From Bacteroidales bacterium UBA755 (GTDB lineage Bacteria > Bacteroidota > Bacteroidia > Bacteroidales > UBA932): 15,504 nucleotides of DNA. The stretch spans positions 1-15,504 of the forward strand of contig DBKH01000030.1 in NCBI GenBank assembly GCA_002297815.1, read 5' to 3'. Below are positions 1-8,321 of this stretch, in pieces. How positions within the stretch are numbered: the first letter of the stretch is position 1; the number at the start of each line of letters is the position of its first letter. The translations under genes and the position numbers were made by a program. The notes under the pieces were generated by a model that was given only the letters and a program-made list of their open reading frames with translations, made no database searches and was not told the origin of the DNA.

Positions 1-182
1 ACACGTCCGCCTCCGCGTGAGGAAGCGAAATCAATCGCGGCCTGGATGCTGGCTGTGTTCAGAGTCACTCCGTCCGGTTTCGCACCGAAATCACGGGCGA
101 AAAAATCAGTGGCCCCAAGGGTCAAGGCTGACCCGGAGAGAAGCAAAGCCACAGCAGCCGCTGTTCTAAGTAAATTTCTCAT
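1..182 (-). CDS. GH28-like pectinase (polygalacturonase family), N-terminal part, cut by window edge
   Basis: The minus-strand frame opens with ATG at 180-182 and stays open to the window edge, giving about 60 residues. Residues 1-25 form a Sec-type signal peptide (positive MRN start, then a hydrophobic run LLLSGSALTLGA) with no lipobox cysteine. Next come DFGAKPDGVTLNTASIQAAI and a GGGRV stretch. This is the typical first turn of secreted right-handed beta-helix enzymes of the GH28 and pectate-lyase-3 type in Bacteroidota. GH28 enzymes hydrolyse galacturonic-acid linkages in pectin. The active-site aspartates lie beyond the edge, so exact specificity cannot be seen; another beta-helix family remains possible. 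It starts 13 bases after the GH106-like gene ends, which suggests co-transcription and a shared pectin or rhamnogalacturonan substrate. Confidence 0.7.
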   Translation of the reverse strand, partial: MRNLLRTAAAVALLLSGSALTLGATDFFARDFGAKPDGVTLNTASIQAAIDFASSRGGGR

Positions 183-195
183 CAGTAATGTTTTA

Positions 196-3045
196 TTAAT
201 ATAATTTCACTGGTCCGATCAGTCCCGCACTGACGTAAGGCTGCTTGCGCTTCAAAACGAAACGCTGCGCCACCTTGTTGTCCTTGAGGGTCTGAATATA
301 ATTGCCCATGAGGGTCGTGACTTTCACCTCGATTGTGTTGTCGCCTTGACGAAGCAGGCCGGTCACGTCATAGACGCGCTCACCGAACCACTTCACACCG
401 GCCGGCTTGCCGTTGACCCAGACCTCGCAGATGTCAGCCACCTTGCCAAGATTCAGGTACTTAGGAAGTTTTCCTGACAACGACACGGTCTTGGTGTAAG
501 TCACCTCGCCCATGAAGTTCTTGAAAGTAGTGTCCTTCATGTCCTTGAAATCCTGAAGAGCGTCCAATTTGACTGTCCATGTGGAATCTGGCCAGGTATG
601 GTGCATCTTAAGATCCCAAGAGCCTGCCAACTGAATCTCGTCAGAACCCTCAAGCGGAAGAGTCTTCCAAGCCGGAGCGCTGCCGCCCATCTTGTTGAAC
701 ACGAAGAGATACGTCTCCGAAGGTCCGAAGCGGAAGTGCATCTTACCATCCTTACCAACCGGAAGGGCGTACCTCCTGCCGGTCGCAGGATCATACAGCC
801 ACGCGTGCTTCCTTGCGGTCACGGATTTCGGGAATATTATGTCCGTCTCCCTAGCCTCACTCATGTGAGCGTTCACGAAAAGGAACATATCGCTTCCGTC
901 ATCGGTGACATATTGGTTCTGAAGCAGGAATCTGTCCGGATTGCTGATCGTCAGAGTGTGAGGAAGGTTGTACTTCTCCATCACTCCAGCATACCACTCG
1001 AGGTACTTTCCGTCAGCCGGTTTCTCAAGTAGTATGAAATTGTCCTTGTACTCCTTCAGGCGTGCCACAGCCTCGGTGATCTGCTTGTCGCGAGCCTCAA
1101 AATCCTTGAGACCAAGGGACTTCTCAGGATATTTCCCGATGCAGAAAACCCTGCCGCCACCTTTCACGAACTCCTCCAGCTTGGCGAGAGTCTCTGGGGT
1201 CGTGCTGGTCACCTCAACGAGAAAGAGGGTGCCATATTCCTTAGGCCCGTAGCAAATCTTGCCATTGCGCACAGTGGCATCACGAAGGATGATCTCACTA
1301 ACGTAGTCAGCTCCGCCACCGTTCTTGTGGATGGCCTCCCAAATCAGGGAGGTGTAAGGAATATTCAAGGCCACAGGGAACGGCTCGGTCTGCACACCCA
1401 TCGTGCTCCACATGTCGTAGTTGGCGGGCAGGATGGCGATGTCTGTGTACATGTCAGCGTTCTGAAGCTGGCTTGCGAGCCTCGCGCGATAGTCATTCAA
1501 CTTGTTCATGTAAGGCCACCAAGTATTCCTCTCGTTGAGGAAGTTTCCGTACTGTACCCAGCCAGGGAACTCGGCCTCGATCGGTGAATAGTTGAAACCG
1601 TGCCACACCGAATGGGTCGTGCCGGAGATCGCACTCATGTCCGAGCCTACCTTCAGGAACTCTAGACTTGTCGTGAACACCTTGTAGGTGTTGGTCATCT
1701 CCTCAGCACTGACAACGCGCTTTCCTGTTAGGTGAGCAGCCGATGAGACATATTTATTGATCATCGTGTAGGCGCGCCCGCGACGGTAGTCCTCATCGCC
1801 CATCTCCTCTCCGATTCTGTGTTTGAGCCAGTTGGTCGTCCAAGACTCACCTTCTGGGATGTCCTGGCCAAGGGAAGACTCCTCGATGAAGAATCCGTTG
1901 CCGTAGGCCTGGGAGCGAGACTTGACACCCTTTTCCTTGCACCAGGAGAGGAATGTGTTCATGTACCGCTCGTTAAGAAGTTCAGCCTTCGTGAGTTCGA
2001 AATCGAAACGCACACGGTTGACCTGATCCTGGAACTTCTCGCCTTTCTTCGAGCCATAGTCGAAGCTCTCCACATTGCCGAGCCTTCCCACCTTGAACAT
2101 CGTGAATGGAAGCCAAGGCATCAGATCGTAGCCCCTGCGGGTTTTGAACTCCTCAGGAAAATCACCGGTCCAGTTGCAGCCCTCAAGTTCCATACTGTCC
2201 ACAAAGAAAGCCCTGAGATGCTTGGAAAGAGGTCCGATCCGCGCCTCGATCGTGTCGGTCATGTGGTCAAGGTACTTGCGGACAGCCGCTGCGTCCATGT
2301 GATTCAGGATTGAGCCGGCAGCCCCTGGAGCACCGTTGATCACGCAGGCAAACGACTCATATTTCACCATCGCGTAGAACTGCCAGTTGCCCTTCGGCAC
2401 ATCCACGGTGATCACATCGCCATCGATGTTGCTCGACAAATCAATCGCCTCACTGAGATCATTGATCGGATCCGGAGCGAGATAGACTGACACCAGTTCA
2501 GGAGTACGGCTGGTGTTGACCTTAGTCACACCCGGATCGATGTTCTTGAATATGTTGAACTTGGACATCTCGAACCTCTCACCGCCCGTCACCTTCTGGG
2601 CGTAGGTCAGCATCACGGACGCCCTCTCGTCACGCGGAAGAGTTTCAGCACCGAAAGGCCAACCGGACCCAATGATCAGGTCGCAGGTCATCCCGATGCG
2701 CTCGGCTTCATCAAAAACGACCTTGAGCATGTCTATCCACTCGTCACTCAGCCATCTGAGAGGCTTAGTGCCCATTGCATCAGCACCGTACGGAAAGGCA
2801 ATCGGATTGATCTCGACTCCTCCGATGCCCGCATCCTTGAGGATGTGAAGCTCCCGGACAAGTTCCTCGGCCTCGACACGGTCTCCGTTCCACCACCAGC
2901 GCACGAAAGGACGGTAGCGGTTGTCCGGATTCTGGAACTGTTTGTAAAGATCCTTGGTTGTCGTCCTGGCCGATGACTCGGACGGGACGGCAACCAAGGA
3001 GACCAAAGCGACTGCGACAGCCGCCAAAAATCTGAATATCTTCAT
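196..3045 (-). CDS. GH106-like alpha-L-rhamnosidase, secreted
   Basis: A 949-residue exported protein. Residues 1-27 are a Sec signal peptide ending near SSARTT. The mature N-terminus carries RPFVRWWWNGDRV, then a helix and DAGIGGVEINPI, then a GSGWPFG motif near residue 127. This order of a Trp-rich strand, 'aGiGGvEi' and 'GWPfG' is the family signature I associate with GH106 (Glyco_hydro_106, PF17132). The last ~130 residues, including VWVNGKPAGVKWF and DVTGLLRQGDNTIEVKV, look like the galactose-binding-like jelly roll seen at the end of GH2 and GH106 proteins. Length is in the usual range. GH106 enzymes remove terminal alpha-L-rhamnose, for example from rhamnogalacturonan. The gene starts 3 bases after the ADP-ribosylglycohydrolase-like gene stops and is followed by the GH28-like gene. 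I did not assign catalytic glutamates. The family call is fairly secure; the substrate is inferred. Confidence 0.75.
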   Translation of the reverse strand: MKIFRFLAAVAVALVSLVAVPSESSARTTTKDLYKQFQNPDNRYRPFVRWWWNGDRVEAEELVRELHILKDAGIGGVEINPIAFPYGADAMGTKPLRWLSDEWIDMLKVVFDEAERIGMTCDLIIGSGWPFGAETLPRDERASVMLTYAQKVTGGERFEMSKFNIFKNIDPGVTKVNTSRTPELVSVYLAPDPINDLSEAIDLSSNIDGDVITVDVPKGNWQFYAMVKYESFACVINGAPGAAGSILNHMDAAAVRKYLDHMTDTIEARIGPLSKHLRAFFVDSMELEGCNWTGDFPEEFKTRRGYDLMPWLPFTMFKVGRLGNVESFDYGSKKGEKFQDQVNRVRFDFELTKAELLNERYMNTFLSWCKEKGVKSRSQAYGNGFFIEESSLGQDIPEGESWTTNWLKHRIGEEMGDEDYRRGRAYTMINKYVSSAAHLTGKRVVSAEEMTNTYKVFTTSLEFLKVGSDMSAISGTTHSVWHGFNYSPIEAEFPGWVQYGNFLNERNTWWPYMNKLNDYRARLASQLQNADMYTDIAILPANYDMWSTMGVQTEPFPVALNIPYTSLIWEAIHKNGGGADYVSEIILRDATVRNGKICYGPKEYGTLFLVEVTSTTPETLAKLEEFVKGGGRVFCIGKYPEKSLGLKDFEARDKQITEAVARLKEYKDNFILLEKPADGKYLEWYAGVMEKYNLPHTLTISNPDRFLLQNQYVTDDGSDMFLFVNAHMSEARETDIIFPKSVTARKHAWLYDPATGRRYALPVGKDGKMHFRFGPSETYLFVFNKMGGSAPAWKTLPLEGSDEIQLAGSWDLKMHHTWPDSTWTVKLDALQDFKDMKDTTFKNFMGEVTYTKTVSLSGKLPKYLNLGKVADICEVWVNGKPAGVKWFGERVYDVTGLLRQGDNTIEVKVTTLMGNYIQTLKDNKVAQRFVLKRKQPYVSAGLIGPVKLY

Positions 3046-3048
3046 GTT

Positions 3049-4605
3049 TTACTCGTCAACGTGGTTCACGACCTTCGGCTTGCTGGAATATACCAGGTAG
3101 TTGTCAATGACGATGTTCATGTTGTCCTGCTTGTTGAGGAACTTGAATGTCAGAGTGTGCTCGCCCTCAGGAAGATCGTACTTCCAGTAGAGGTCCGGAG
3201 CGGCTCCGTTACCCTTAATTGGGTTCTTGGCCACAGCGGAGAGCTTGCCGTCAAGGTAGATCTCGACTTCACCTACATAACCTGTGTTGTCATCGTAGCC
3301 GGCTCCCTTGTAGTAGTGGCTCTTGACAACGATTCCGTTGCCCTTGAACTTGATCTGGCCGACATTCGTGATGGTCTTCTTGACGTTGACCTTACCCTGA
3401 GGATAGTGGCCCTCGAAAGCTTTCTCGTAGCGAACAGCCTCAGGCTTCTGGACCTTGATGGTGACGTTGTCACCGTCAATCGAACCACCGTTGCGCTCAA
3501 TCACCTGGAGAGCCTGGCTGAGGGAATATTCAGTGGCTTTGTTAAGAGAGATGTCGGTATAAACGAAAGGAATGTCCTCAACCTCCTCGCAAGGCTTTCT
3601 CCAATATTCAGGAATATTCTTGTACCCCATCATTACTCCGAGGATTCCAGCGGCTGACGAAGGGTTGCAGTCAGAGTCCTGACCGCAGCGGGTAGAGATG
3701 TCAATGGTGCGGTAGAAATTCTTGTCACCGTAGAGAAGACCGATGAGGATGTAGCCGCTGTTGATGACAGCGTCAATGTTGAACTGGTTGTCAACTCCGT
3801 CAGGGCAGCCGATGTCGTAGCCGTAGTGCTTGTTGAAGAGAGCCCAAGTGATGTGCCAGTCCTTAGGGTACTGCTTGTGCCATTTGATGACATCAGCCAT
3901 GGCCTTGTAGTAGTTGCTCTGCGCTGGAATGGCCTTAAGGGCCTCGTTGACAACGAAGTTCATGTCATCGCTTACGAACGCGAGAGAAAGCATCGCAGCA
4001 ACATAGACGCCACCGTACCAGCCGTCACCATAGTTCATCATGTGGCCGATCTCGTCACAATAGAACGAGGAGGTGTTGATCATTCCCGGAGCCATCAGAC
4101 CAGCGTAGTCGGCTTCTATCTGGAAGTCGATGTCATCAGCGTGCGGGTTGTTGTGCCAGTGGCCGGACTCAGGAGGCATCACACCGTTGAGGATGTTGTA
4201 GCGTCCGAGCTGATTGGCGTGCCAGAGCGGGTACGGAGCGTTGGCGAACGCCTTTGCAAAAGACTCGATCGGAGCGTCGAGGCCTTCCTTCTGGAAAACC
4301 TCCACGAATGTAAGATCCATATAGACATCATCGTACAATCCAGGGAACTTGTCGAACCACCATTTGATCATGTGGTCGTGCCACGGAATCTCAACCTCAT
4401 CGTTGATAAACCCAGAGTACTTAAACTCGGTAGGTCCACCGTAAGAACATCCGATGACCTTTCCGGCCCAGCCGCCCTTGATCTTGTCTATGAGAACCTC
4501 CTTGGTCATCTTGACCTCTTTAGGGAGTTTCGCAGCGGTCGCGGTGAATGAGGACGACATCATAAGGACGCCCACCGCAATCAGGAACAAATTTTTAATC
4601 TTCAT
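3049..4605 (-). CDS. Secreted ADP-ribosylglycohydrolase-fold protein with C-terminal beta-sandwich
   Basis: A 518-residue protein. Residues 1-25 are a Sec signal peptide (hydrophobic LFLIAVGVLMM, cleavage near TATAA), so it acts in the periplasm or outside. Residues ~33-345 match the ADP-ribosylglycohydrolase fold (PF03747): an early KIKGGWAGKVIG, the first metal-site pair D92-D93 in YDDVYMDL, and the late CGQDSDCNPSSAAG with D310 and D312. In known family members these aspartates bind two magnesium ions. The first motif deviates (DDV rather than DDT). Residues ~400-510 form a beta-rich segment containing VEIYLDGKLS and PEGEHTLTFKF, resembling a carbohydrate-binding sandwich. Its location before GH106-like and GH28-like genes, with a 3-base gap, makes a glycan substrate more plausible than protein ADP-ribose, but that is inference. 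The start is ATG with an A-rich upstream, 12 bases after the flippase-like gene. Confidence 0.8.
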   Translation of the reverse strand: MKIKNLFLIAVGVLMMSSSFTATAAKLPKEVKMTKEVLIDKIKGGWAGKVIGCSYGGPTEFKYSGFINDEVEIPWHDHMIKWWFDKFPGLYDDVYMDLTFVEVFQKEGLDAPIESFAKAFANAPYPLWHANQLGRYNILNGVMPPESGHWHNNPHADDIDFQIEADYAGLMAPGMINTSSFYCDEIGHMMNYGDGWYGGVYVAAMLSLAFVSDDMNFVVNEALKAIPAQSNYYKAMADVIKWHKQYPKDWHITWALFNKHYGYDIGCPDGVDNQFNIDAVINSGYILIGLLYGDKNFYRTIDISTRCGQDSDCNPSSAAGILGVMMGYKNIPEYWRKPCEEVEDIPFVYTDISLNKATEYSLSQALQVIERNGGSIDGDNVTIKVQKPEAVRYEKAFEGHYPQGKVNVKKTITNVGQIKFKGNGIVVKSHYYKGAGYDDNTGYVGEVEIYLDGKLSAVAKNPIKGNGAAPDLYWKYDLPEGEHTLTFKFLNKQDNMNIVIDNYLVYSSKPKVVNHVDE

Positions 4606-4617
4606 AATTCTTTTTGT

Positions 4618-5691
4618 TTATTGATTATTTGTTTTTCGTAAAGATTCACTTATCCAGGAAATGCCTCCCCATAGGATCTGGTTCACGGCCTGGGACTCAT
4701 GGGATAGGGTCGCGAAGACCATTCCGAACTGAATCGGTATGCCATAGACATAAGCAATCGCAGAGGAGACTATGAAATGGAACGCCCCGAATCCTCCCGG
4801 CACTGGGATGATAGAGGACAGACTTCCGGCAATCATCAGGAAGAGAGCATCCGTCAAATTCAGGCTCTGGATGGCATCCACTGCGGAAGCGAGTTCCGGG
4901 CTGACGGAATCCGGAGATATTCCTTGAAGAGCCCAAAGAATCGTGGCACTCATCATCCAATAGCAAAACCACACTCCTGCGGTTAAAGTCAGGAATTTCC
5001 ATGCTCCTTTCATCTTCAGGCAGCTCAGAAATCCCTCCCACACGCCTTTGCAGAAACCGCTGATTTTCCTAAGCGGGGCCCACTTATCTGCGAAAAGGAT
5101 TGCGCATGTTATGAAAGCAATTACAGCCACAATCGCAGAAACCATTATCACGATTTTGCCAACGCTGAAACCACCAGATGCCGCTCCGAGAATCTTCTCT
5201 GAAAAGAATCCTCCGAACCGTTCCCAAGTGAAAATCAGGAATATGGCCAAGATGCCAAACATTGCAATCACATCTACCGAGCGTTCGAGGGCAGCGGTGC
5301 CAAGAACCTTGTCGTAAGAAGCAACGCGATGGCTGGACCCACCGGGACCATGCTCTTTGGGTGAATGGGCTGTGATGTAGCCGCAACGGACAAACTCTCC
5401 GACACGTGGCAAGGCAATGTTAACCAAATAGCTGATGTTGATTGCATTAAAGCAAGTCAAACGAGAAGTGGATGAATCAATCGGGAGCAAAAGTTCTCTC
5501 CAACGAAGGGCTCTAAGATAGAAAGCGAGCAATCCGAAAAGCATGGACAAGATGACATATTCCCAATTGCAAGCCTTCACCCCTTCGAGAAAGTCCTGCC
5601 AGTCCACTCCTTTGAAGGAGCAGTATAGCAGCACAACCGCGAGTGAGATGGACACGCTGTATTTAAGAATATTCCCGACCTTCTTATTCAT
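4618..5691 (-). CDS. Flippase-like integral membrane protein (LPG synthase TM / UPF0104 family)
   Basis: A 357-residue inner-membrane protein with around seven to eight hydrophobic segments, for example residues ~12-26, ~42-62, ~142-155 and ~178-200. The region RCGYITAHSPKE followed by SYDKVLGTAALERSVD matches the conserved 'RaGel…r…s…lgtvvleRviD' core of the lysylphosphatidylglycerol-synthase transmembrane family (PF03706), also called flippase-like domain proteins. Near the C-terminus, IPVPGGFGAFHFI is the conserved PGGlG loop. Members move or modify lipids; the soluble aminoacyl-transferase domain of MprF is absent here, so only a lipid-transport role is possible. It is first in the minus-strand directon, with the ADP-ribosylglycohydrolase-like gene 12 bases on. 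The functional link to the glycan enzymes is unclear; it may only share the transcript. It is divergent from the PfkB kinase gene. Confidence 0.8.
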   Translation of the reverse strand: MNKKVGNILKYSVSISLAVVLLYCSFKGVDWQDFLEGVKACNWEYVILSMLFGLLAFYLRALRWRELLLPIDSSTSRLTCFNAINISYLVNIALPRVGEFVRCGYITAHSPKEHGPGGSSHRVASYDKVLGTAALERSVDVIAMFGILAIFLIFTWERFGGFFSEKILGAASGGFSVGKIVIMVSAIVAVIAFITCAILFADKWAPLRKISGFCKGVWEGFLSCLKMKGAWKFLTLTAGVWFCYWMMSATILWALQGISPDSVSPELASAVDAIQSLNLTDALFLMIAGSLSSIIPVPGGFGAFHFIVSSAIAYVYGIPIQFGMVFATLSHESQAVNQILWGGISWISESLRKTNNQ

Positions 5692-5718
5692 AGCTTACAA
5701 ATTTAATCAAATATTCCT

Positions 5719-5726
5719 TAACTTTG
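5719..5726 (+). promoter_or_regulatory. Putative -7 box of the kinase operon
   Basis: TAACTTTG matches the Bacteroidota primary-sigma -7 consensus TAnnTTTG exactly. It would place the transcript start near 5733, about 30 bases before the kinase ATG at 5765. I do not see a convincing TTTG -33 element about 19-20 bases upstream, so the call rests on the -7 box and its position. Confidence 0.45.
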
Positions 5727-5764
5727 TAAGTTGACCTACTTTAGATAATGATAAATATTATTAT

Positions 5765-6760
5765 ATGAAATCAATTTTAGGAATTGGAAACGCCCTGACG
5801 GACATTCTGGCTGTGTTTCCTGACGAAACTATGCTCCGCGAGTACCACCTCCCTCCGGGAAGCATGCAACATGTTGACCTTGAGACCGGTGATCGTATCT
5901 GGTCCAAGCTGAAGGAGTTCGGTGTGAAGTATGTGCCCGGTGGCTCAGCGGCCAACACGATCACATGCACGTCCATATTCGGGATGCCTTCTGGCTTCAT
6001 CGGGAAGATTGGCAACGATGAGTTGGGCCATCTGTACAAGAGCACACTTGAGCAGTATGGAGTAAAGACGACTCTGCTGAGTGGGACCAAAGGATCGGGA
6101 CGAGCGATGTGCTTCATCACAGGTGCGAACTCGGAAAGGACTTTCGCTGACTACATGGGTGCTGCATTGGAGCTTGTGCCAGAAGATCTAAAACCAGACT
6201 ATTTCAAAGGCTATGACTATTTCCACATCGAAGGGTATCTGGTACAGAATCAAGACCTTATACGCAAAGCCGTGCAAATGGCCAAGGATGCTGGATGCAA
6301 GATTTCGATTGACATGGCTTCCTACAACGTGGTAGAGTCGAATGAAGCTTTCTTCCACAATCTTGTTGAGCGCTACGTTGACATCGTCTTCGCCAATGAG
6401 AGCGAAGCCAGGGCTTTCACAAAACAGGAGCCGCGTGAGGCTTTGGACACTTTGGCAAGCCAATGCGAAATCGCAGTGGTAAAAGTCGGTAAAGACGGAT
6501 CCATGGTCAAGCAAGGTGATGAATATCACTACATAGAAGCTTGGCCAGCAGCCACGATTGATGCAACCGGAGCCGGAGACACCTACGCTGCCGGATTCCT
6601 CTACGCCCACTCGCTCGGAATGCCGCTTAAAGTTTGCGGAGAAATAGGCTCAATAATTGCTGCAAAGGTCGTCGAAGTTATCGGCACCAAGATCGACGTT
6701 CCGAGATGGAAGGACGCCAAGCGCGAGATTCGCGAGCTGATAGCCTCTGTAAATCAGTAA
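5765..6760 (+). CDS. PfkB-family carbohydrate or nucleoside kinase
   Basis: A 331-residue cytoplasmic kinase of the ribokinase (PfkB) fold. The N-terminus GIGNALTDI, the substrate-site loop PGGSAANT at 58-65, the GFIGKIGND strand near 77-84 (first PfkB signature), VKVGKDGS, and the C-terminal DATGAGDTYAAGF at 266-278 (second signature) are all intact. In this family D272 is the catalytic base that activates the acceptor hydroxyl, and the GAGD turn forms the anion hole. The overall pattern (long N-terminal half, PGGSAAN) resembles the adenosine-kinase-like PfkB proteins that are widespread in Bacteroidota; the true substrate (adenosine, ribose, fructose or other sugar) cannot be decided. The DUF6913-like gene begins 3 bases after its stop. 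A promoter box lies about 40 bases upstream. Confidence 0.85.
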   Translation: MKSILGIGNALTDILAVFPDETMLREYHLPPGSMQHVDLETGDRIWSKLKEFGVKYVPGGSAANTITCTSIFGMPSGFIGKIGNDELGHLYKSTLEQYGVKTTLLSGTKGSGRAMCFITGANSERTFADYMGAALELVPEDLKPDYFKGYDYFHIEGYLVQNQDLIRKAVQMAKDAGCKISIDMASYNVVESNEAFFHNLVERYVDIVFANESEARAFTKQEPREALDTLASQCEIAVVKVGKDGSMVKQGDEYHYIEAWPAATIDATGAGDTYAAGFLYAHSLGMPLKVCGEIGSIIAAKVVEVIGTKIDVPRWKDAKREIRELIASVNQ

Positions 6761-6763
6761 ATT

Positions 6764-7297
6764 ATGTTCGATTTCGCCAAAAACATATTCAGAAAAAGAA
6801 GCCTGCGCAAGCATTCCAGTACAATTCCCACGGAGATTCTCCCTTTGGGTAAGATTCATTCATACGTTGCAATCATCGATGCGGAAGAGTCAACTTTCGA
6901 TGTCTGCAAGACTGCGATAATGAACTTTTTCAGGGCACACGACATCAAAGGCTGCGTTTTCTTTCAGGATTTCAGGAAGATTGGCAGCGAGGACAGGTTG
7001 ATCACCAGCATCCAGACCACCATCACAAAGAAGGATCTAGACTGGCTCGGCAGACCGTCCCGCTACAAGATGAATGTACTTGAAGAACAAGCTCCGGATC
7101 TGTTCATCTCGCTGATTAAGAACCCTGATTTTTCAATTGAATATATGGCACGAACCTCAAAGGCGCGTTTCAAGATAGGGCGTCAGCAAATGAGTGGCAA
7201 CCTGTTCGATCTCGTCATAAGCGATCCTGAGGGGAAAGAAGTTTCCCAGCTTGACAGTTTTTCTGCAATCAAGAGTTATCTGACTAAAATTCAATAA
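6764..7297 (+). CDS. Uncharacterised DUF6913-like protein
   Basis: A 177-residue soluble protein with no signal peptide or membrane segment. The basic N-terminus (FRKRSLRKH) is followed by SYVAIIDAEE, GCVFFQDF and the diagnostic stretch APDLFISLIKNPDFSIEYMA leading into SKARFKIGR. That pattern, a hydrophobic 'pDlfIsL' strand, then the aromatic-Ile/Leu-Glu-Tyr turn, then 'ARFKiGr', is what I recall from the DUF6913 family of Bacteroidota; I could not run a profile search to confirm it. Its function is unknown. It begins 3 bases after the kinase stop and ends 9 bases before the DUF368 gene, so the three are probably one transcript. Confidence 0.7.
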   Translation: MFDFAKNIFRKRSLRKHSSTIPTEILPLGKIHSYVAIIDAEESTFDVCKTAIMNFFRAHDIKGCVFFQDFRKIGSEDRLITSIQTTITKKDLDWLGRPSRYKMNVLEEQAPDLFISLIKNPDFSIEYMARTSKARFKIGRQQMSGNLFDLVISDPEGKEVSQLDSFSAIKSYLTKIQ

Positions 7298-7306
7298 TAT
7301 CCAAAC

Positions 7307-8263
7307 ATGTCTAACGTTGTCAAAAACGCTGTTGTCGCTCTCAAGGGTTTCGCCATGGGAGCGGCTAATGTTATCCCTGGAGTGTCTGGAGGCACCATCG
7401 CACTTCTTACGGGAATATTCAATGAATTAATCGAGGCACTGAACTCTCTGCTGTCCGTGTCCTCATGGAAACTGCTGCTTCAAGGGAAGGTCAAGGAGTT
7501 CTGGAAGGATATTCATGGAACTTTCCTGCTTTGGTTGGGAGTCGGTGTGATTGTGAGTGTCTTCTCGCTTGCCAAATTGATGGAATATGTTCTGGCATAC
7601 CATCCGATTCAGACTTGGGCTTTCTTTTTTGGGTTGATTGTGGTCTCAGGGGTTTACATGCTTTATGACATTAAAGGTTGGAAAGTAGCTGACGGACTTT
7701 GGCTGGTCTTTGGGATCTTCCTCGGAGCCGTGATTTGTCTGCTGTCCCCTACCCAGACAACTGACGCCAAATGGTTCATAATGATTTGCGGTGCAATCGC
7801 AATCTGCACGATGATCCTTCCTGGCATCTCAGGCAGTTTCATTCTGGTGCTATTTGGAAAGTATGAATATGTTATGGGCGCGATCAGTGAGCTTAACTGG
7901 CCGGTTCTCATCATGTTCGGAATCGGCTGCGTTGTTGGAATTGCCGCATTCTCGAAGTTCCTACACTGGTTGATAGCGCATTACGAGAGACCGACGCTGA
8001 TCACCTTGATCGGCTTCACTTTGGGATCCTTGGTAAAAGTTTGGCCATGGAGCGACAAGGTCAGTGTGATGACAGCGCAACTGATGCGTGAGGGACAGAC
8101 AGCCGAAGAAGCTGGGATAGGGGTTGAGGCCCTCGTTGACATCGGAGCAGACCTCTCCTCGATCATCAATCCGCAAACCTTCTCCGCCATAGCCTGGATG
8201 GCCATAGGCGCACTCCTTGTTGTCGCTCTTGAATGGCTCGGCCACAAGAACGCCAAAGCCTGA
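7307..8263 (+). CDS. popT: DUF368 membrane protein, undecaprenyl-phosphate translocase family (PopT)
   Basis: A 318-residue polytopic membrane protein. The DUF368 (PF04018) hallmark appears twice: GAANVIPGVSGGTIALLTG at 18-36 and MILPGISGSFILVLFGKY at 169-186. The two related re-entrant-type motifs, one per half, reflect the internal duplication expected of the family. DUF368 proteins have been reported to recycle undecaprenyl phosphate across the cytoplasmic membrane, supplying the carrier lipid for peptidoglycan and surface glycans. Length is normal. A less conserved, more polar stretch at ~255-290 precedes the last membrane segment. It is third in the kinase–DUF6913–DUF368 operon. Downstream come a REP-like hairpin (8276-8303) and the 68-nt conserved-loop hairpin (8322-8389), which probably ends the transcript. 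The symbol popT rests on family membership only. Confidence 0.88.
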   Translation: MSNVVKNAVVALKGFAMGAANVIPGVSGGTIALLTGIFNELIEALNSLLSVSSWKLLLQGKVKEFWKDIHGTFLLWLGVGVIVSVFSLAKLMEYVLAYHPIQTWAFFFGLIVVSGVYMLYDIKGWKVADGLWLVFGIFLGAVICLLSPTQTTDAKWFIMICGAIAICTMILPGISGSFILVLFGKYEYVMGAISELNWPVLIMFGIGCVVGIAAFSKFLHWLIAHYERPTLITLIGFTLGSLVKVWPWSDKVSVMTAQLMREGQTAEEAGIGVEALVDIGADLSSIINPQTFSAIAWMAIGALLVVALEWLGHKNAKA

Positions 8264-8275
8264 CCCGGCATGGTC

Positions 8276-8319
8276 GTGCTTCGACCACCGAACCTGTCGA
8301 AGCGCACCGCACATGGTGC
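8276..8319. repeat. REP-like inverted repeat downstream of DUF368
   Basis: GCTTCGAC (8278-8285) and GTCGAAGC (8296-8303) form a perfect 8-bp stem with a 10-base loop. A second small hairpin follows, GCACC (8304-8308) with GGTGC (8315-8319). The pattern TTCGACC…AACC…TCGAAGCG also occurs inside aroD at 15294-15322, so the two may be members of one repeat family. Confidence 0.55.
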
Positions 8320-8321
8320 AA

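Noticed and set aside
1819..2313. Plus-strand open frame within the GH106-like gene
   Set aside because: It is a mirror of the real coding strand, without recognisable domain or upstream signals.
3826..4551. Plus-strand open frame of 241 codons opposite the ADP-ribosylglycohydrolase-like gene
   Set aside because: It lies wholly inside a convincing gene on the other strand. The protein is Val/Arg/His-rich with no family motifs and no promoter box ahead of it.
5698..5705. TAAATTTG on the minus strand before the flippase-like gene, a perfect -7 consensus
   Set aside because: The predicted transcript start would fall at or inside the ATG at 5691, and there is no -33 element. A leaderless transcript is possible but not supported, so I did not list it as a promoter.
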